A DNA stretch of 7,056 nucleotides from Alphaproteobacteria bacterium (GTDB lineage: Bacteria; Pseudomonadota; Alphaproteobacteria; Rhodobacterales; Rhodobacteraceae), in the NCBI GenBank assembly GCA_030428025.1, contig JAUIBJ010000173.1, positions 1-7,056 on the forward strand, given 5' to 3'. The notes below the pieces were generated by a model. The model made no database searches and was not told where the DNA came from. It saw nothing but the letters and a program-made list of their open reading frames with translations. Numbering within the stretch: the stretch's first letter is position 1; the number at the start of each line of letters is the position of its first letter. This document shows, one piece after another, positions 1 through 5,901 of this stretch. The translations under genes were made by a program, and so were the position numbers.

Positions 1-1
1 G

Positions 2-799
2 CAGTCGACCGAGGAGGGGCTGGACCTGTCGCGCGACGACCGGCGCGAGATCCAGCGCAACCTGTCGCTTCTGGGTTACGACCCGCGCGGTATCGACGGC
101 ATTTTCGGCCCCGGCAGCCGCTCGGCCATCGGTGCCTGGCAAGACGCCAACGGCTTCGGCAAGACCGGCTATCTTACCGGCAATCAAGTGCTGCGCCTGC
201 GCGATCAGGCCCGGGCCGAGGCCGAGCGGCAGGAAGAGGAGGCCCGCCGCCGCCGCGCCCGGCTGGAAAGCCAGGACCGCGCCTATTGGCAGGAACTGGG
301 CCGGGGCGAGGACGAGGCCGGGCTACGCGCCTATCTGGACCGCTACCCCGACGGGCTGTTTGCCGATGTCGCGCAGGAGCGGCTGGACGAGATCGAGGAA
401 GCCAAGCGCGCCGAGGCCGCCCGGGAAGAGCGCGACGCCTGGGATGCCGCGCGCAATTCCGACACGATCGACAGCTACCGCGCCTTTCTCAACACCTATC
501 CCGACGGAACCTTCGCGAGCGCGGCGCGGGCGCGGCTGGACGAGTTGACCGAGGCCGACCGCAATGCCGGCGCCATCGCAGAGGCCCGCCAGCAGGAGCG
601 CCAGTTCACATCGACCCTCGTGGCCCGGATCATCATCGAACAGCGTCTGGCGCAGCTCGGGGCGGATCCGGGGCCGGCGGACGGCAACTTCACGCGCCAG
701 ACCCGCCGCGCGATCCGCCAGTTCCAGCGCGCCCGCGACCTGCCGGTCACCGGCTATGTCTCGCAGGTGACGATGGTGCGACTGATGGCGGGCCGCTGA
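2..799 (+). CDS. Peptidoglycan-binding repeat protein, C-terminal part (5' end outside window)
   Basis: The frame is open from the left edge, so the 265 visible residues are the C-terminal part of a longer protein; the internal GTG at 188 is not a credible start. Visible residues about 9-61 match a PG_binding_1 domain (IQRNLSLLGYDPRGIDGIFG, then SRSAIGAWQ). A charged Arg/Glu-rich stretch (about 69-93) may be coiled coil. Two repeats of period 51 follow, with Trp at 96 and 147, each with YPDG 19 residues after the Trp, then FA and RLDE. Residues about 203-265 form a second PG_binding_1 domain (QRLAQLGADPGPADGNFT, then RRAIRQFQRARDLPVTGY). Such domains bind peptidoglycan, so an envelope or periplasmic location is inferred. 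The YPDG repeats resemble those seen C-terminal to caspase-like (peptidase C14) domains in alphaproteobacteria; whether such a domain lies upstream cannot be seen. The gene converges on phaC with 4 bases between stop codons. Confidence 0.85.
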   Translation, partial: QSTEEGLDLSRDDRREIQRNLSLLGYDPRGIDGIFGPGSRSAIGAWQDANGFGKTGYLTGNQVLRLRDQARAEAERQEEEARRRRARLESQDRAYWQELGRGEDEAGLRAYLDRYPDGLFADVAQERLDEIEEAKRAEAAREERDAWDAARNSDTIDSYRAFLNTYPDGTFASAARARLDELTEADRNAGAIAEARQQERQFTSTLVARIIIEQRLAQLGADPGPADGNFTRQTRRAIRQFQRARDLPVTGYVSQVTMVRLMAGR

Positions 800-803
800 C
801 GGT

Positions 804-2618
804 TTACTTCTGAAGCACGTAGGTGCCGGGCGCGGGGCAAAGCGGGGGAAGACCCCGCATTCGCGCCCCTATCTGCGGCTGGGCCACGGGGGCGCCCGAG
901 CGTTCCTTCAGCCAGTCACCCCAAACCGGCCACCATGATCCCTCCTGCGGCGCATGTTCGGAAAGCCATGTGTCGGGGTCGACATAGAGCGCCCCGGCAG
1001 GACGGTGTCCGACGCGGTAGTGGCGATGCGGGTGGCCCGGCTCCGAAACGATACCGCCATTATGGCCACTGCTGGTCAGCAGGAAGTACATGTCGCAATC
1101 GGTAAAGAGCTTGGTCTTGTAGACTGACCGCCACGGGGCGATATGATCTTTCTCGGTGCCCACAACGAAAAGCGGCACCGTGATGTCCTTCAACGCGATG
1201 ACCCGGCCGTTCACCGCGAACCGCCCGCCCGTCAGCCGGTTTTCCAGAAACAGTCCGCGCAGGTATTCCGCATGCATCCGTGCAGGCATGCGCGTGGAAT
1301 CGGCGTTCCAGGTGCCCATGTCGGTCTGTTTCTCTTCCAGCCCCAGAAGGTATCGGCGCACCGCACGGGTCCAGATCAGATCCTCGGCACGCAGCACGCG
1401 GAAGGCGCTGGCCATCTGGTCGCGATCGAGAAAGCCCTGATCCCACATCATGTCTTCGAGAAACGCCACCTGGCTTTCGTCGAGAAAGAGCAGAAGCTCT
1501 CCCGCCTCGACGAAATCGGTCTGGGCAGCCAGCAGGGTCATCGAGGCCAGACGGTCATCGCCGTCCCGCGCCATGGTCGCCGCCGCGATCGACAGGATCG
1601 TCCCGCCGAGGCAATAGCCGCAGGCGTGGATCTTCCGTTCCGGCATGATCGCGCCCACCGCGTCGAGCGCCGCCATGACACCCATTTCCCGGTAATCCTC
1701 CAGCGACAGGTCGGCCTGATCGGCGGTGGGGTTGCACCAGGAGATGGCAAAGACCGTATGGCCCTGCCCCACCAGCCAGTTGATCAGCGAATTGTGGGGG
1801 CTGAGATCGAGAATGTAGTATTTCATGATCCAGGCCGGCACGATCAGCACCGGCTCGGGCCGGACCTGGTCTGTCTGCGGCGCGTACTGGATCAGCTCGA
1901 AAATCTCGTTGCGGAAGACCACCTCGCCCGGCGTGCAAGCGAGGTTGCGGCCCACCTCGAACCCGTTATGCGGCACGGGCGGCAGGCTGTCGGCGTGTTC
2001 CAGCAGGTCCTGGGCAAAATACTGCGCCCCGCGCAGGAGGTTGGCGCCGTGGCTCTCCCGCGTGGCAGCGACCACCTCGGGATTGGTCAGCGGAAAGTTC
2101 GAGGGCGACACGCTGTCGAGCATTTGTCTCAGCATCAGCTTCGCCCGCGCGGCATTCTTCGGCTGCACGCCGGACACGCCGGTGGCGGCGTAGTCCCACC
2201 AGTCGCGTGTGGCCAGAAATCCCTGCTGCCAAAGGTTGAAGGGCAGATCAGCCCAGCCGGGATGGCTGAACCGGTGGTCTTGCTCGCCGGGCTGGAACGG
2301 CGCCTCGGGCGCCTCCACCCCCGGCTTGAGCGTCTCGAAGGCATAGGACCACAGACGCGTCGCGTTCTGCGCGCCACGCTCCATCAGTTCCAGCTGGCGG
2401 CCCGGGGCCCGGGCCAGGTGCAGCGCCCAGTCGGACCAGGTGCTGGCCGTGGCATAGGGCGAGGCACCGCCGGTCATCCGGGCCATCGCGGCACGCATTG
2501 CCCGGTCGAGATTGCGGTGGGCATGCGCCTGCGGCGGCGTGGCGGGTTTGGGCACAGTACGCTCGCGATCCTCCTCCTCGGATTTGCGGGGGTGAAGCGG
2601 CACGGGGTCGGCGGGCAT
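804..2618 (-). CDS. phaC: Class I poly(3-hydroxyalkanoate) synthase PhaC
   Basis: A 604-residue cytoplasmic, granule-associated enzyme that polymerises (R)-3-hydroxyacyl-CoA, typically 3-hydroxybutyryl-CoA, into PHA with release of CoA. Residues 35-78 (RNLDRAMRAAMARMTGG, then WALHLARAPGRQLEL) match the PHBC_N domain. The PhaC N-terminal domain follows from about 114 (DHRFSHPGWADLPFNLWQQG), then an alpha/beta-hydrolase fold. The lipase-like box is GYCLGG with nucleophile Cys336 (codon 1611-1613). The other triad residues are Asp491 (GTEKDHIAPW) and His519 (SSGHNGG), with the Asp-His spacing of 28 seen in Cupriavidus necator PhaC (D480, H508). The C-terminus APGTYVLQ is typical of this subgroup. 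Length is near the usual 580-600. The ATG at 2618 has only a weak ribosome site (GGAA), and residues 1-33 are unconserved-looking. An in-frame GTG at codon 22 lies 13 bases after a GAGGAGGA run and is an alternative start. No phaZ, phaP or phaR is adjacent, so this may be a second PhaC paralogue. Confidence 0.94.
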   Translation of the reverse strand: MPADPVPLHPRKSEEEDRERTVPKPATPPQAHAHRNLDRAMRAAMARMTGGASPYATASTWSDWALHLARAPGRQLELMERGAQNATRLWSYAFETLKPGVEAPEAPFQPGEQDHRFSHPGWADLPFNLWQQGFLATRDWWDYAATGVSGVQPKNAARAKLMLRQMLDSVSPSNFPLTNPEVVAATRESHGANLLRGAQYFAQDLLEHADSLPPVPHNGFEVGRNLACTPGEVVFRNEIFELIQYAPQTDQVRPEPVLIVPAWIMKYYILDLSPHNSLINWLVGQGHTVFAISWCNPTADQADLSLEDYREMGVMAALDAVGAIMPERKIHACGYCLGGTILSIAAATMARDGDDRLASMTLLAAQTDFVEAGELLLFLDESQVAFLEDMMWDQGFLDRDQMASAFRVLRAEDLIWTRAVRRYLLGLEEKQTDMGTWNADSTRMPARMHAEYLRGLFLENRLTGGRFAVNGRVIALKDITVPLFVVGTEKDHIAPWRSVYKTKLFTDCDMYFLLTSSGHNGGIVSEPGHPHRHYRVGHRPAGALYVDPDTWLSEHAPQEGSWWPVWGDWLKERSGAPVAQPQIGARMRGLPPLCPAPGTYVLQK

Positions 2619-2681
2619 CGGGCGTTCCAGTCGTTTCTGTCAAACCGGCCGCACGGGCGCGACACCCGGCGGCCTGCGCAC

Positions 2682-2689
2682 ATAATATA
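2682..2689 (-). promoter_or_regulatory. Possible -10 box for phaC
   Basis: On the minus strand this reads TATATTAT, an isolated AT-rich island in a GC-rich spacer, about 65 bases before the phaC ATG. It resembles a -10 element (TATAAT). No TTGACA-like -35 box is present at 16-18 bases; that place is GC-rich and occupied by the inverted repeat at 2698-2725. If real, the promoter is likely weak or dependent on the factor that binds the palindrome. This is inference from position and composition only. Confidence 0.3.
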
Positions 2690-2697
2690 GGATCATT

Positions 2698-2725
2698 GCC
2701 ATATGTCGCGCCTGTGACATATGGC
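2698..2725. promoter_or_regulatory. Perfect 10+10 inverted repeat, candidate operator before phaC
   Basis: GCCATATGTC and GACATATGGC are exact reverse complements separated by 8 bases (2708-2715). The site lies 10 bases after the stop codon of the oxidoreductase gene and 79 bases before the phaC ATG, directly next to the AT-rich -10-like box at 2682-2689. Its position over the -35 region and its two-fold symmetry suit a dimeric transcription factor. An intrinsic terminator for the oxidoreductase gene is the alternative, but no T-run follows on the minus strand and the stem contains the AT-rich CATATG. I do not recognise the regulator. No CTGC-N3-4-GCAG motif of the PhaR type is visible in the spacer. 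Confidence 0.5.
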
Positions 2726-2735
2726 CCAAACGGCC

Positions 2736-3980
2736 TCAGGAAAATCGGTTGGCGTCGTAGGCGGCCAGATCCATGTTGGGCGGCTGCCGATCGATGAGCG
2801 CGGCCACGATCCGGCCCGTCTTGGGGCCCGCCGTCAGCCCCACATGCTGATGCCCAAAGGCCGCGTGCACGCCGGTCGTGCCGATCTCGCCAATGAGCGG
2901 CAGGCTGTCGGGGGTCGAGGGGCGGCAGCCCATCCATTCCTCGACGCCCGCGTGGGTGAGGGTCGGAAAGATGCGCCGCACATGCCCCTCGATCAGCTTC
3001 AGCGGTTTGCGCGACGCCGGCCGGTCGATCGAGGAAAGCTCGACCGTACCGGCACAGCGTAGGCCCGAAGCCATGGGATTGGCGACGAATTTGCCGGCCG
3101 CGATCATGAACGGGTGGCGCGGCATCTGCGAGGGCTCGCGGAAATGCAGGTGATAGCCACGCTCGGCGATGAGCGGCACCTTCAGCCCGAGTTTGCGCAT
3201 CAGCGGTTCCGACCATACGCCGGCGGCCAGCACTGCCCGGTCGCAGGGCAATGGGCCACCCCCCGTGGCAACAGCCGTCACCCGGCCGCCCTCCAGCACG
3301 ACATCGCGCGCCTCTGCCCGAAGATAGCGGCCGCCCTCGTCCTCCAGCACGCGGGCGAGATCCTCCATATAGGCGCCGGGGTTCAGAATATGGCCGTGAT
3401 CCTTCAGAAGCGCGATACACCCGATCTCGGCGCTCAGCGCCGGGTCGTGCTCCTGTACCGCCGGGCCCTCGATCAGTTCGGGCTCGAAGCCCATGCGGCG
3501 CTTGTAGTCCCAGCTCATCCGGTCCGCCTCGAAACCCGCGCGAGAGCCGTAGGCATAGCCGAAATCGCTTGCCGTCACCCATTTTTCGGCCCGGGTCCCT
3601 CGTGTCAGCGCCCGATGCTGGGCGACGCTGTCGGTGACCAGATGAGCGATGTTCTCGATCATGTGATCGACCCGCGCCGGGGTGGCGTTGCCGAAGAACC
3701 GCAGAAGCCAGGGCGCAAGGGCCGGCAGGTCGCGCCATGATAGCCAGAAGGGCGCGTTCGGATTTGTGAGATACTTGAGCGCCGTCTTCGGCAGGTCGGG
3801 CGTGTTCACCGGCACCACCGCCCATTGCGCCAGAAGCCCGGCATTTCCATAGGAGGCGCCGGCGCCGGGGTGGTCGCGGTCGATCAGCGTGACCTCGTGC
3901 CCGGCCCGGCGCAGCCAGATCGCAGCGCTCAGCCCGCAGATACCGGCGCCGATGACAACGATGCGAAGCGGCTGGGTCAC
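2736..3980 (-). CDS. FAD-dependent D-amino-acid dehydrogenase-like oxidoreductase (DAO family)
   Basis: A 414-residue flavoprotein of the DAO superfamily (PF01266), closest by eye to DadA-type D-amino acid dehydrogenases, which oxidatively deaminate D-amino acids to 2-oxo acids and pass electrons to the respiratory chain. The N-terminus carries the dinucleotide-binding Rossmann motif GAGICG (11-16) with acidic Asp34 at the end of the second strand. Other family features are GASYGNAGLL (41-50), LAAGVWS (251-257), ERGYH (273-277), GTVEL (311-315), WMGCRPSTPDSLPLIG (349-364) and FGHQHVGLTAGPKTG (375-389). Length is normal for DadA-like enzymes (about 415-430). The start is GTG, supported by AAGAGGA 7 bases upstream. 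Exact substrate is not decidable: hydroxyproline, sarcosine-like or other amines are possible in this superfamily. No alanine racemase or amino-acid transporter gene is adjacent. It may be cotranscribed with deoD, 69 bases upstream. Confidence 0.85.
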   Translation of the reverse strand: MTQPLRIVVIGAGICGLSAAIWLRRAGHEVTLIDRDHPGAGASYGNAGLLAQWAVVPVNTPDLPKTALKYLTNPNAPFWLSWRDLPALAPWLLRFFGNATPARVDHMIENIAHLVTDSVAQHRALTRGTRAEKWVTASDFGYAYGSRAGFEADRMSWDYKRRMGFEPELIEGPAVQEHDPALSAEIGCIALLKDHGHILNPGAYMEDLARVLEDEGGRYLRAEARDVVLEGGRVTAVATGGGPLPCDRAVLAAGVWSEPLMRKLGLKVPLIAERGYHLHFREPSQMPRHPFMIAAGKFVANPMASGLRCAGTVELSSIDRPASRKPLKLIEGHVRRIFPTLTHAGVEEWMGCRPSTPDSLPLIGEIGTTGVHAAFGHQHVGLTAGPKTGRIVAALIDRQPPNMDLAAYDANRFS

Positions 3981-3987
3981 GGGGCGT

Positions 3988-3994
3988 TCCTCTT
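3988..3994 (-). promoter_or_regulatory. Ribosome binding site supporting the GTG start of the oxidoreductase
   Basis: The minus strand reads AAGAGGA, 7 bases before the GTG at 3980-3978. There is no in-frame ATG nearby, and the Rossmann motif begins only 10 residues after this codon. The site therefore decides in favour of the GTG start. Confidence 0.7.
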
Positions 3995-4049
3995 CACGAC
4001 TCGGCGTGCAGATAAGCGCAAGGGCACGGGCCCTGCAAGGCGGCCCGCC

Positions 4050-4757
4050 TCACTCGGGAAAGGCCGCCGCGAGGGCGATCTCGACCATGTCCGAGAAACT
4101 CCGCTCGCGGGCGTCTGAAGGCAGCGCCTCGCCGGTCTGCAGATGATCCGAGACGGTCAGCACCGTCAGCGCCCGCACGCCATGCCGGGCGGCCACGGCA
4201 TATAGCTCGGCCGTCTCCATCTCGACCGCCAGGATGCCGTGGCGCGTCATCTGTTCGGTCAGGTCGGGACGTTCGTCATAGAAGGTATCGGAGGAATAGA
4301 TCGCGCCCACATGCGGGCTTAGGTTGCGCCTTTCGGCGGCATCCACGGCGGCGCGCAAGAGGCCAAAATCGGCACAGGGCGCAAAATTCACCTCTCGCAT
4401 CATCGTGGTGGAGGGTGTCGAGACGCTGCTGGCAGTCATGGCGACGACCAGATCGCGGAGCGCCACATGCGCCTGCATCGACCCGCAGGAGCCGATGCGG
4501 ATCAGGGTCTTTGCGCCGAAGTCGCGGATCAGTTCGTTGGCATAGATCGACAGGCTCGGCATGCCCATGCCCGAGCCCTGCACCGTCACCGCCTGCCCGC
4601 GCCAGCGGCCGGTAAAACCCAGCATGCCGCGCGTGTCGTTCACCTGCACCACGTCCGACAGGAAGGTCTCGGCTGCCCATTTCGCCCGCAAAGGATCGCC
4701 CGGCATCAACACGGTTTCGGCAATCTCGCCGGCCTCTGCCCCGATGTGGATACTCAT
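4050..4757 (-). CDS. deoD: Purine nucleoside phosphorylase DeoD
   Basis: A 235-residue cytoplasmic enzyme of the hexameric, high-molecular-mass PNP type. It cleaves purine (deoxy)ribonucleosides with phosphate to free base and (deoxy)ribose-1-phosphate in nucleoside salvage. Residue numbering matches the Escherichia coli enzyme (239 aa) without gaps up to the C-terminus. Visible site residues are His4, Gly20 and Arg24 (PGDPLRAK), Arg43, Arg87 and Ser90 (RIGSCG), Phe159, Glu179-Met180-Glu181 (VEMETAE), Asp204 (VSDH) and Arg217. These cover the phosphate, ribose and base sites, so the protein should be active. The match of His4 fixes the start. Its ATG overlaps the stop of the upstream GNAT gene (ATGA) and has no clear ribosome site, which points to translational coupling. 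No other deo-operon gene is in the window. Confidence 0.97.
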   Translation of the reverse strand: MSIHIGAEAGEIAETVLMPGDPLRAKWAAETFLSDVVQVNDTRGMLGFTGRWRGQAVTVQGSGMGMPSLSIYANELIRDFGAKTLIRIGSCGSMQAHVALRDLVVAMTASSVSTPSTTMMREVNFAPCADFGLLRAAVDAAERRNLSPHVGAIYSSDTFYDERPDLTEQMTRHGILAVEMETAELYAVAARHGVRALTVLTVSDHLQTGEALPSDARERSFSDMVEIALAAAFPE

Positions 4758-5215
4758 TTCGCCGGTTTCGGACGGTCGTATTTGATGAAGGGCGTCAGCA
4801 CGCCGATCCGGTCATAAAGTCTGCGGGCCTCGGCGTTGAAATCCTGCGTCATCCAGTAGACGGACGGACAACCCGCCTTGTCGGCCACGTCATAGACCGC
4901 CTCGATCAGCTTGCGGCCCACGCCAGTGCCGCGCACGGACGGGTCGGCATAGAGATCCTGCAGATAGCAGACCTTCTCGACCCGCCAGTTATGCGGGTGG
5001 AAGATGTAATGGACCAAGCCCACTGGGCGGTCATCGACCAGCGCCAGAAGTCCTTTCTGGTCGGGATGCTGCTCGGAACAGAGGCGCCGGAAGGTTGTGT
5101 CATAGACCTCATCCGACACGGAAGTCTTGTAGAACTCCAGATAGGCTTTCCACAGCTCGGCCCATGCCGGCCGGTCGCCGGGAACAATCGGGCGGATGGT
5201 GACAGCGGTTGACAT
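4754..5215 (-). CDS. GNAT-family N-acetyltransferase
   Basis: A 153-residue cytoplasmic acetyltransferase of the GNAT fold, transferring acetyl from acetyl-CoA to an amino group. The acetyl-CoA-binding motif A is clear: LQDLYADPSVRGTGVGRKLI (85-104), with the pyrophosphate loop R95-G-T-G-V-G100. Motif B follows as YWMTQDFNAEARRLYDRIG (120-138), where the Asn and Tyr are typical. The N-terminal half (IRPIVPGDRPAWAELWKAYL) forms the acceptor side and does not reveal the substrate; the general look is of the HPA2-like group of small GNATs. Start: ATG at 5215 with AGAGGGA 8 bases upstream. It is the first gene of the leftward group and overlaps deoD by 4 bases, so the two are almost certainly cotranscribed; a shared nucleoside-related role is possible but unproven. 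Confidence 0.9.
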   Translation of the reverse strand: MSTAVTIRPIVPGDRPAWAELWKAYLEFYKTSVSDEVYDTTFRRLCSEQHPDQKGLLALVDDRPVGLVHYIFHPHNWRVEKVCYLQDLYADPSVRGTGVGRKLIEAVYDVADKAGCPSVYWMTQDFNAEARRLYDRIGVLTPFIKYDRPKPAK

Positions 5216-5223
5216 GGCGGAGG

Positions 5224-5230
5224 TCCCTCT
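5224..5230 (-). promoter_or_regulatory. Ribosome binding site of the GNAT gene
   Basis: The minus strand reads AGAGGGA, 8 bases before the ATG at 5215, and directly follows a run of seven A residues. It supports this ATG over upstream alternatives in other frames. Confidence 0.65.
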
Positions 5231-5272
5231 TTTTTTGTTACCAGCGTTTTATCCCAGTTTGGCTGGGTCGGA

Positions 5273-5312
5273 TAGACCTGGCAGGGGGCATAATAGACCC
5301 GGCGAGGGGCAT
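5273..5312. repeat. Two tandem 19-bp direct repeats, 21-bp period, in the divergent spacer
   Basis: The first copy (5273-5291) is tagacctggcagggggcat and the second (5294-5312) is tagacccggcgaggggcat; 16 of 19 positions agree. The 21-bp period is two helical turns, as expected for two protein molecules binding on the same face of DNA. The repeat lies between the divergent GNAT and DUF4168 genes, 58 bases from the first start codon and 86 bases from the second. On the minus strand the junction reads TATTAT (5295-5290), which could serve as a -10 box for the GNAT-deoD unit, though no good -35 box precedes it. The rest of the 183-base spacer shows no recognisable consensus promoter. Confidence 0.5.
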
Positions 5313-5386
5313 TTTTCCGCCGAGGGGTTTGCAAGCGCGTCGGAAAGAGGCCATGTCACCAGCACGCTCACGCGAAACGCCCATAA

Positions 5387-5393
5387 AAGGGAG
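5387..5393 (+). promoter_or_regulatory. Ribosome binding site of the DUF4168 gene
   Basis: The sequence AAGGGAG stands 5 bases before the ATG at 5399. It fixes the start, which is followed immediately by a convincing signal peptide. Confidence 0.65.
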
Positions 5394-5398
5394 CCCAG

Positions 5399-5866
5399 AT
5401 GATACCCAGAACGCTCGCAATCCTGATGCTGACCGCGACCAGCGTCGCCTTTGCCCCGCCCGTGCTCGCCCAGGACGCCACCGAGGTGCCGGCGGTCGCG
5501 CCAGAAGACGTCTCCGCCGGCCAGGTGGTCAGTTTCGTCAACGCGATGATCGCCATCGAACGCGTCCGCCGAGAATACATGCCCCAGATCGAGGCCGCCG
5601 AGACCGAGGAGGCGCGCAACGCGCTGGTCGAGGAGGCGGATGCCGCAGCGATGGCCGCCGTCGACAAGGTGACCGGCATCTCGCCTGCCGAATATCTGGC
5701 CATCGGTCAGGCCGCACAGGGCAGCGAAGAGTTGACCCAGCGGATCACGACCCGGTTCGCGGAACTGCGCAAGAAGCAGAAGGGCCGTCAGCCCATGCAG
5801 CAGCCCGCGCCCGAAGGGGCCACACAGGAAGACCCGGCCCAGGAAGAAAAGCCGGCCGAGGACTAG
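5399..5866 (+). CDS. Small exported DUF4168-type protein
   Basis: A 155-residue protein with a Sec-type signal peptide: Arg4, hydrophobic core about 6-19, and probable cleavage after Ala24 (PPVLA before QDATE), so it should be periplasmic. The mature part from about residue 38 to 120 is mostly helical and fits the DUF4168 pattern: VVSFVNAMIAIERVRREYMP (43-62), then an EA-rich helix, then GISPAEYLAIGQAAQ (93-107) and ELTQRITTRF (111-120). The function of DUF4168 is unknown, and no catalytic residues are apparent. The tail (121-155) is Lys/Gln, then Pro/Glu-rich, low in complexity and probably disordered. It is a single-gene unit, divergent from GNAT and convergent on ecm. The family match is by eye and should be taken as likely rather than proven; the export signal is the firmest part. 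Confidence 0.8.
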   Translation: MIPRTLAILMLTATSVAFAPPVLAQDATEVPAVAPEDVSAGQVVSFVNAMIAIERVRREYMPQIEAAETEEARNALVEEADAAAMAAVDKVTGISPAEYLAIGQAAQGSEELTQRITTRFAELRKKQKGRQPMQQPAPEGATQEDPAQEEKPAED

Positions 5867-5877
5867 GCGGCACAGCC

Positions 5878-5901
5878 GGCGGCGGGGATCACTCCGCCGC
5901 C
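5878..5901. terminator. GC-rich hairpin at the convergent junction, possible bidirectional terminator
   Basis: The arms GGCGGCGGGG (5878-5887) and CTCCGCCGCC (5892-5901) pair over 10 bp, with one G-U pair on the plus strand and a 4-base loop ATCA. The hairpin starts 11 bases after the DUF4168 stop and includes the last codons and stop of ecm. Its place between converging genes suits a terminator for the plus-strand gene, but neither strand shows a T-run after the stem, so it may only stabilise RNA ends or reflect alanine codons (GCG/GCC) in ecm. Confidence 0.4.

Noticed and set aside
1269..1292. Inverted repeat CGCATGC-N10-GCATGCG
   Set aside because: It falls inside phaC where CGC ATG and CGG ATG CAT codons for the RMPARMHA segment recur; only 7 bp with a 10-base loop, so coding coincidence is the simplest explanation.
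1143..2690. A 515-codon open frame on the plus strand opposite phaC
   Set aside because: It lies antisense to a clear PhaC with full catalytic motifs. Long antisense frames are expected in GC-rich codon-biased DNA, and its translation is rich in Arg, His and Gly with no recognisable domain.
2248..3825. A 525-codon minus-strand frame covering the oxidoreductase and the start of phaC
   Set aside because: It is a shifted frame over two well-supported genes, crosses the intergenic spacer, and has an Arg/Gly/Ala-rich composition typical of out-of-frame GC-rich sequence.
4027..4047. Inverted repeat CGGGCC-N9-GGCCCG between deoD and the oxidoreductase gene
   Set aside because: A 6-bp GC stem with a 9-base loop and no T-run is common by chance at this base composition; not enough to call a terminator.
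5253..5267. Small hairpin CCCAG-TTTGG-CTGGG in the GNAT leader
   Set aside because: The stem is only 5 bp and ends at mismatches on both sides; no riboswitch or attenuator structure could be built around it.
5279..5292. Possible sigma-54 promoter (TGGCA followed by GCAT)
   Set aside because: The GG and GC pairs are not at the required 10-bp separation, so it does not fit a -24/-12 promoter.
4906..5334. A 142-codon minus-strand frame overlapping the GNAT gene and its spacer
   Set aside because: Out of frame with the GNAT domain, no ribosome site, and no domain-like sequence. It merely reads through the tandem repeat.
5329..5357. TTGCAA (5329-5334) as a -35 box for the DUF4168 gene
   Set aside because: At 17 bases spacing the -10 position reads CATGTC, which matches the consensus at only two positions.
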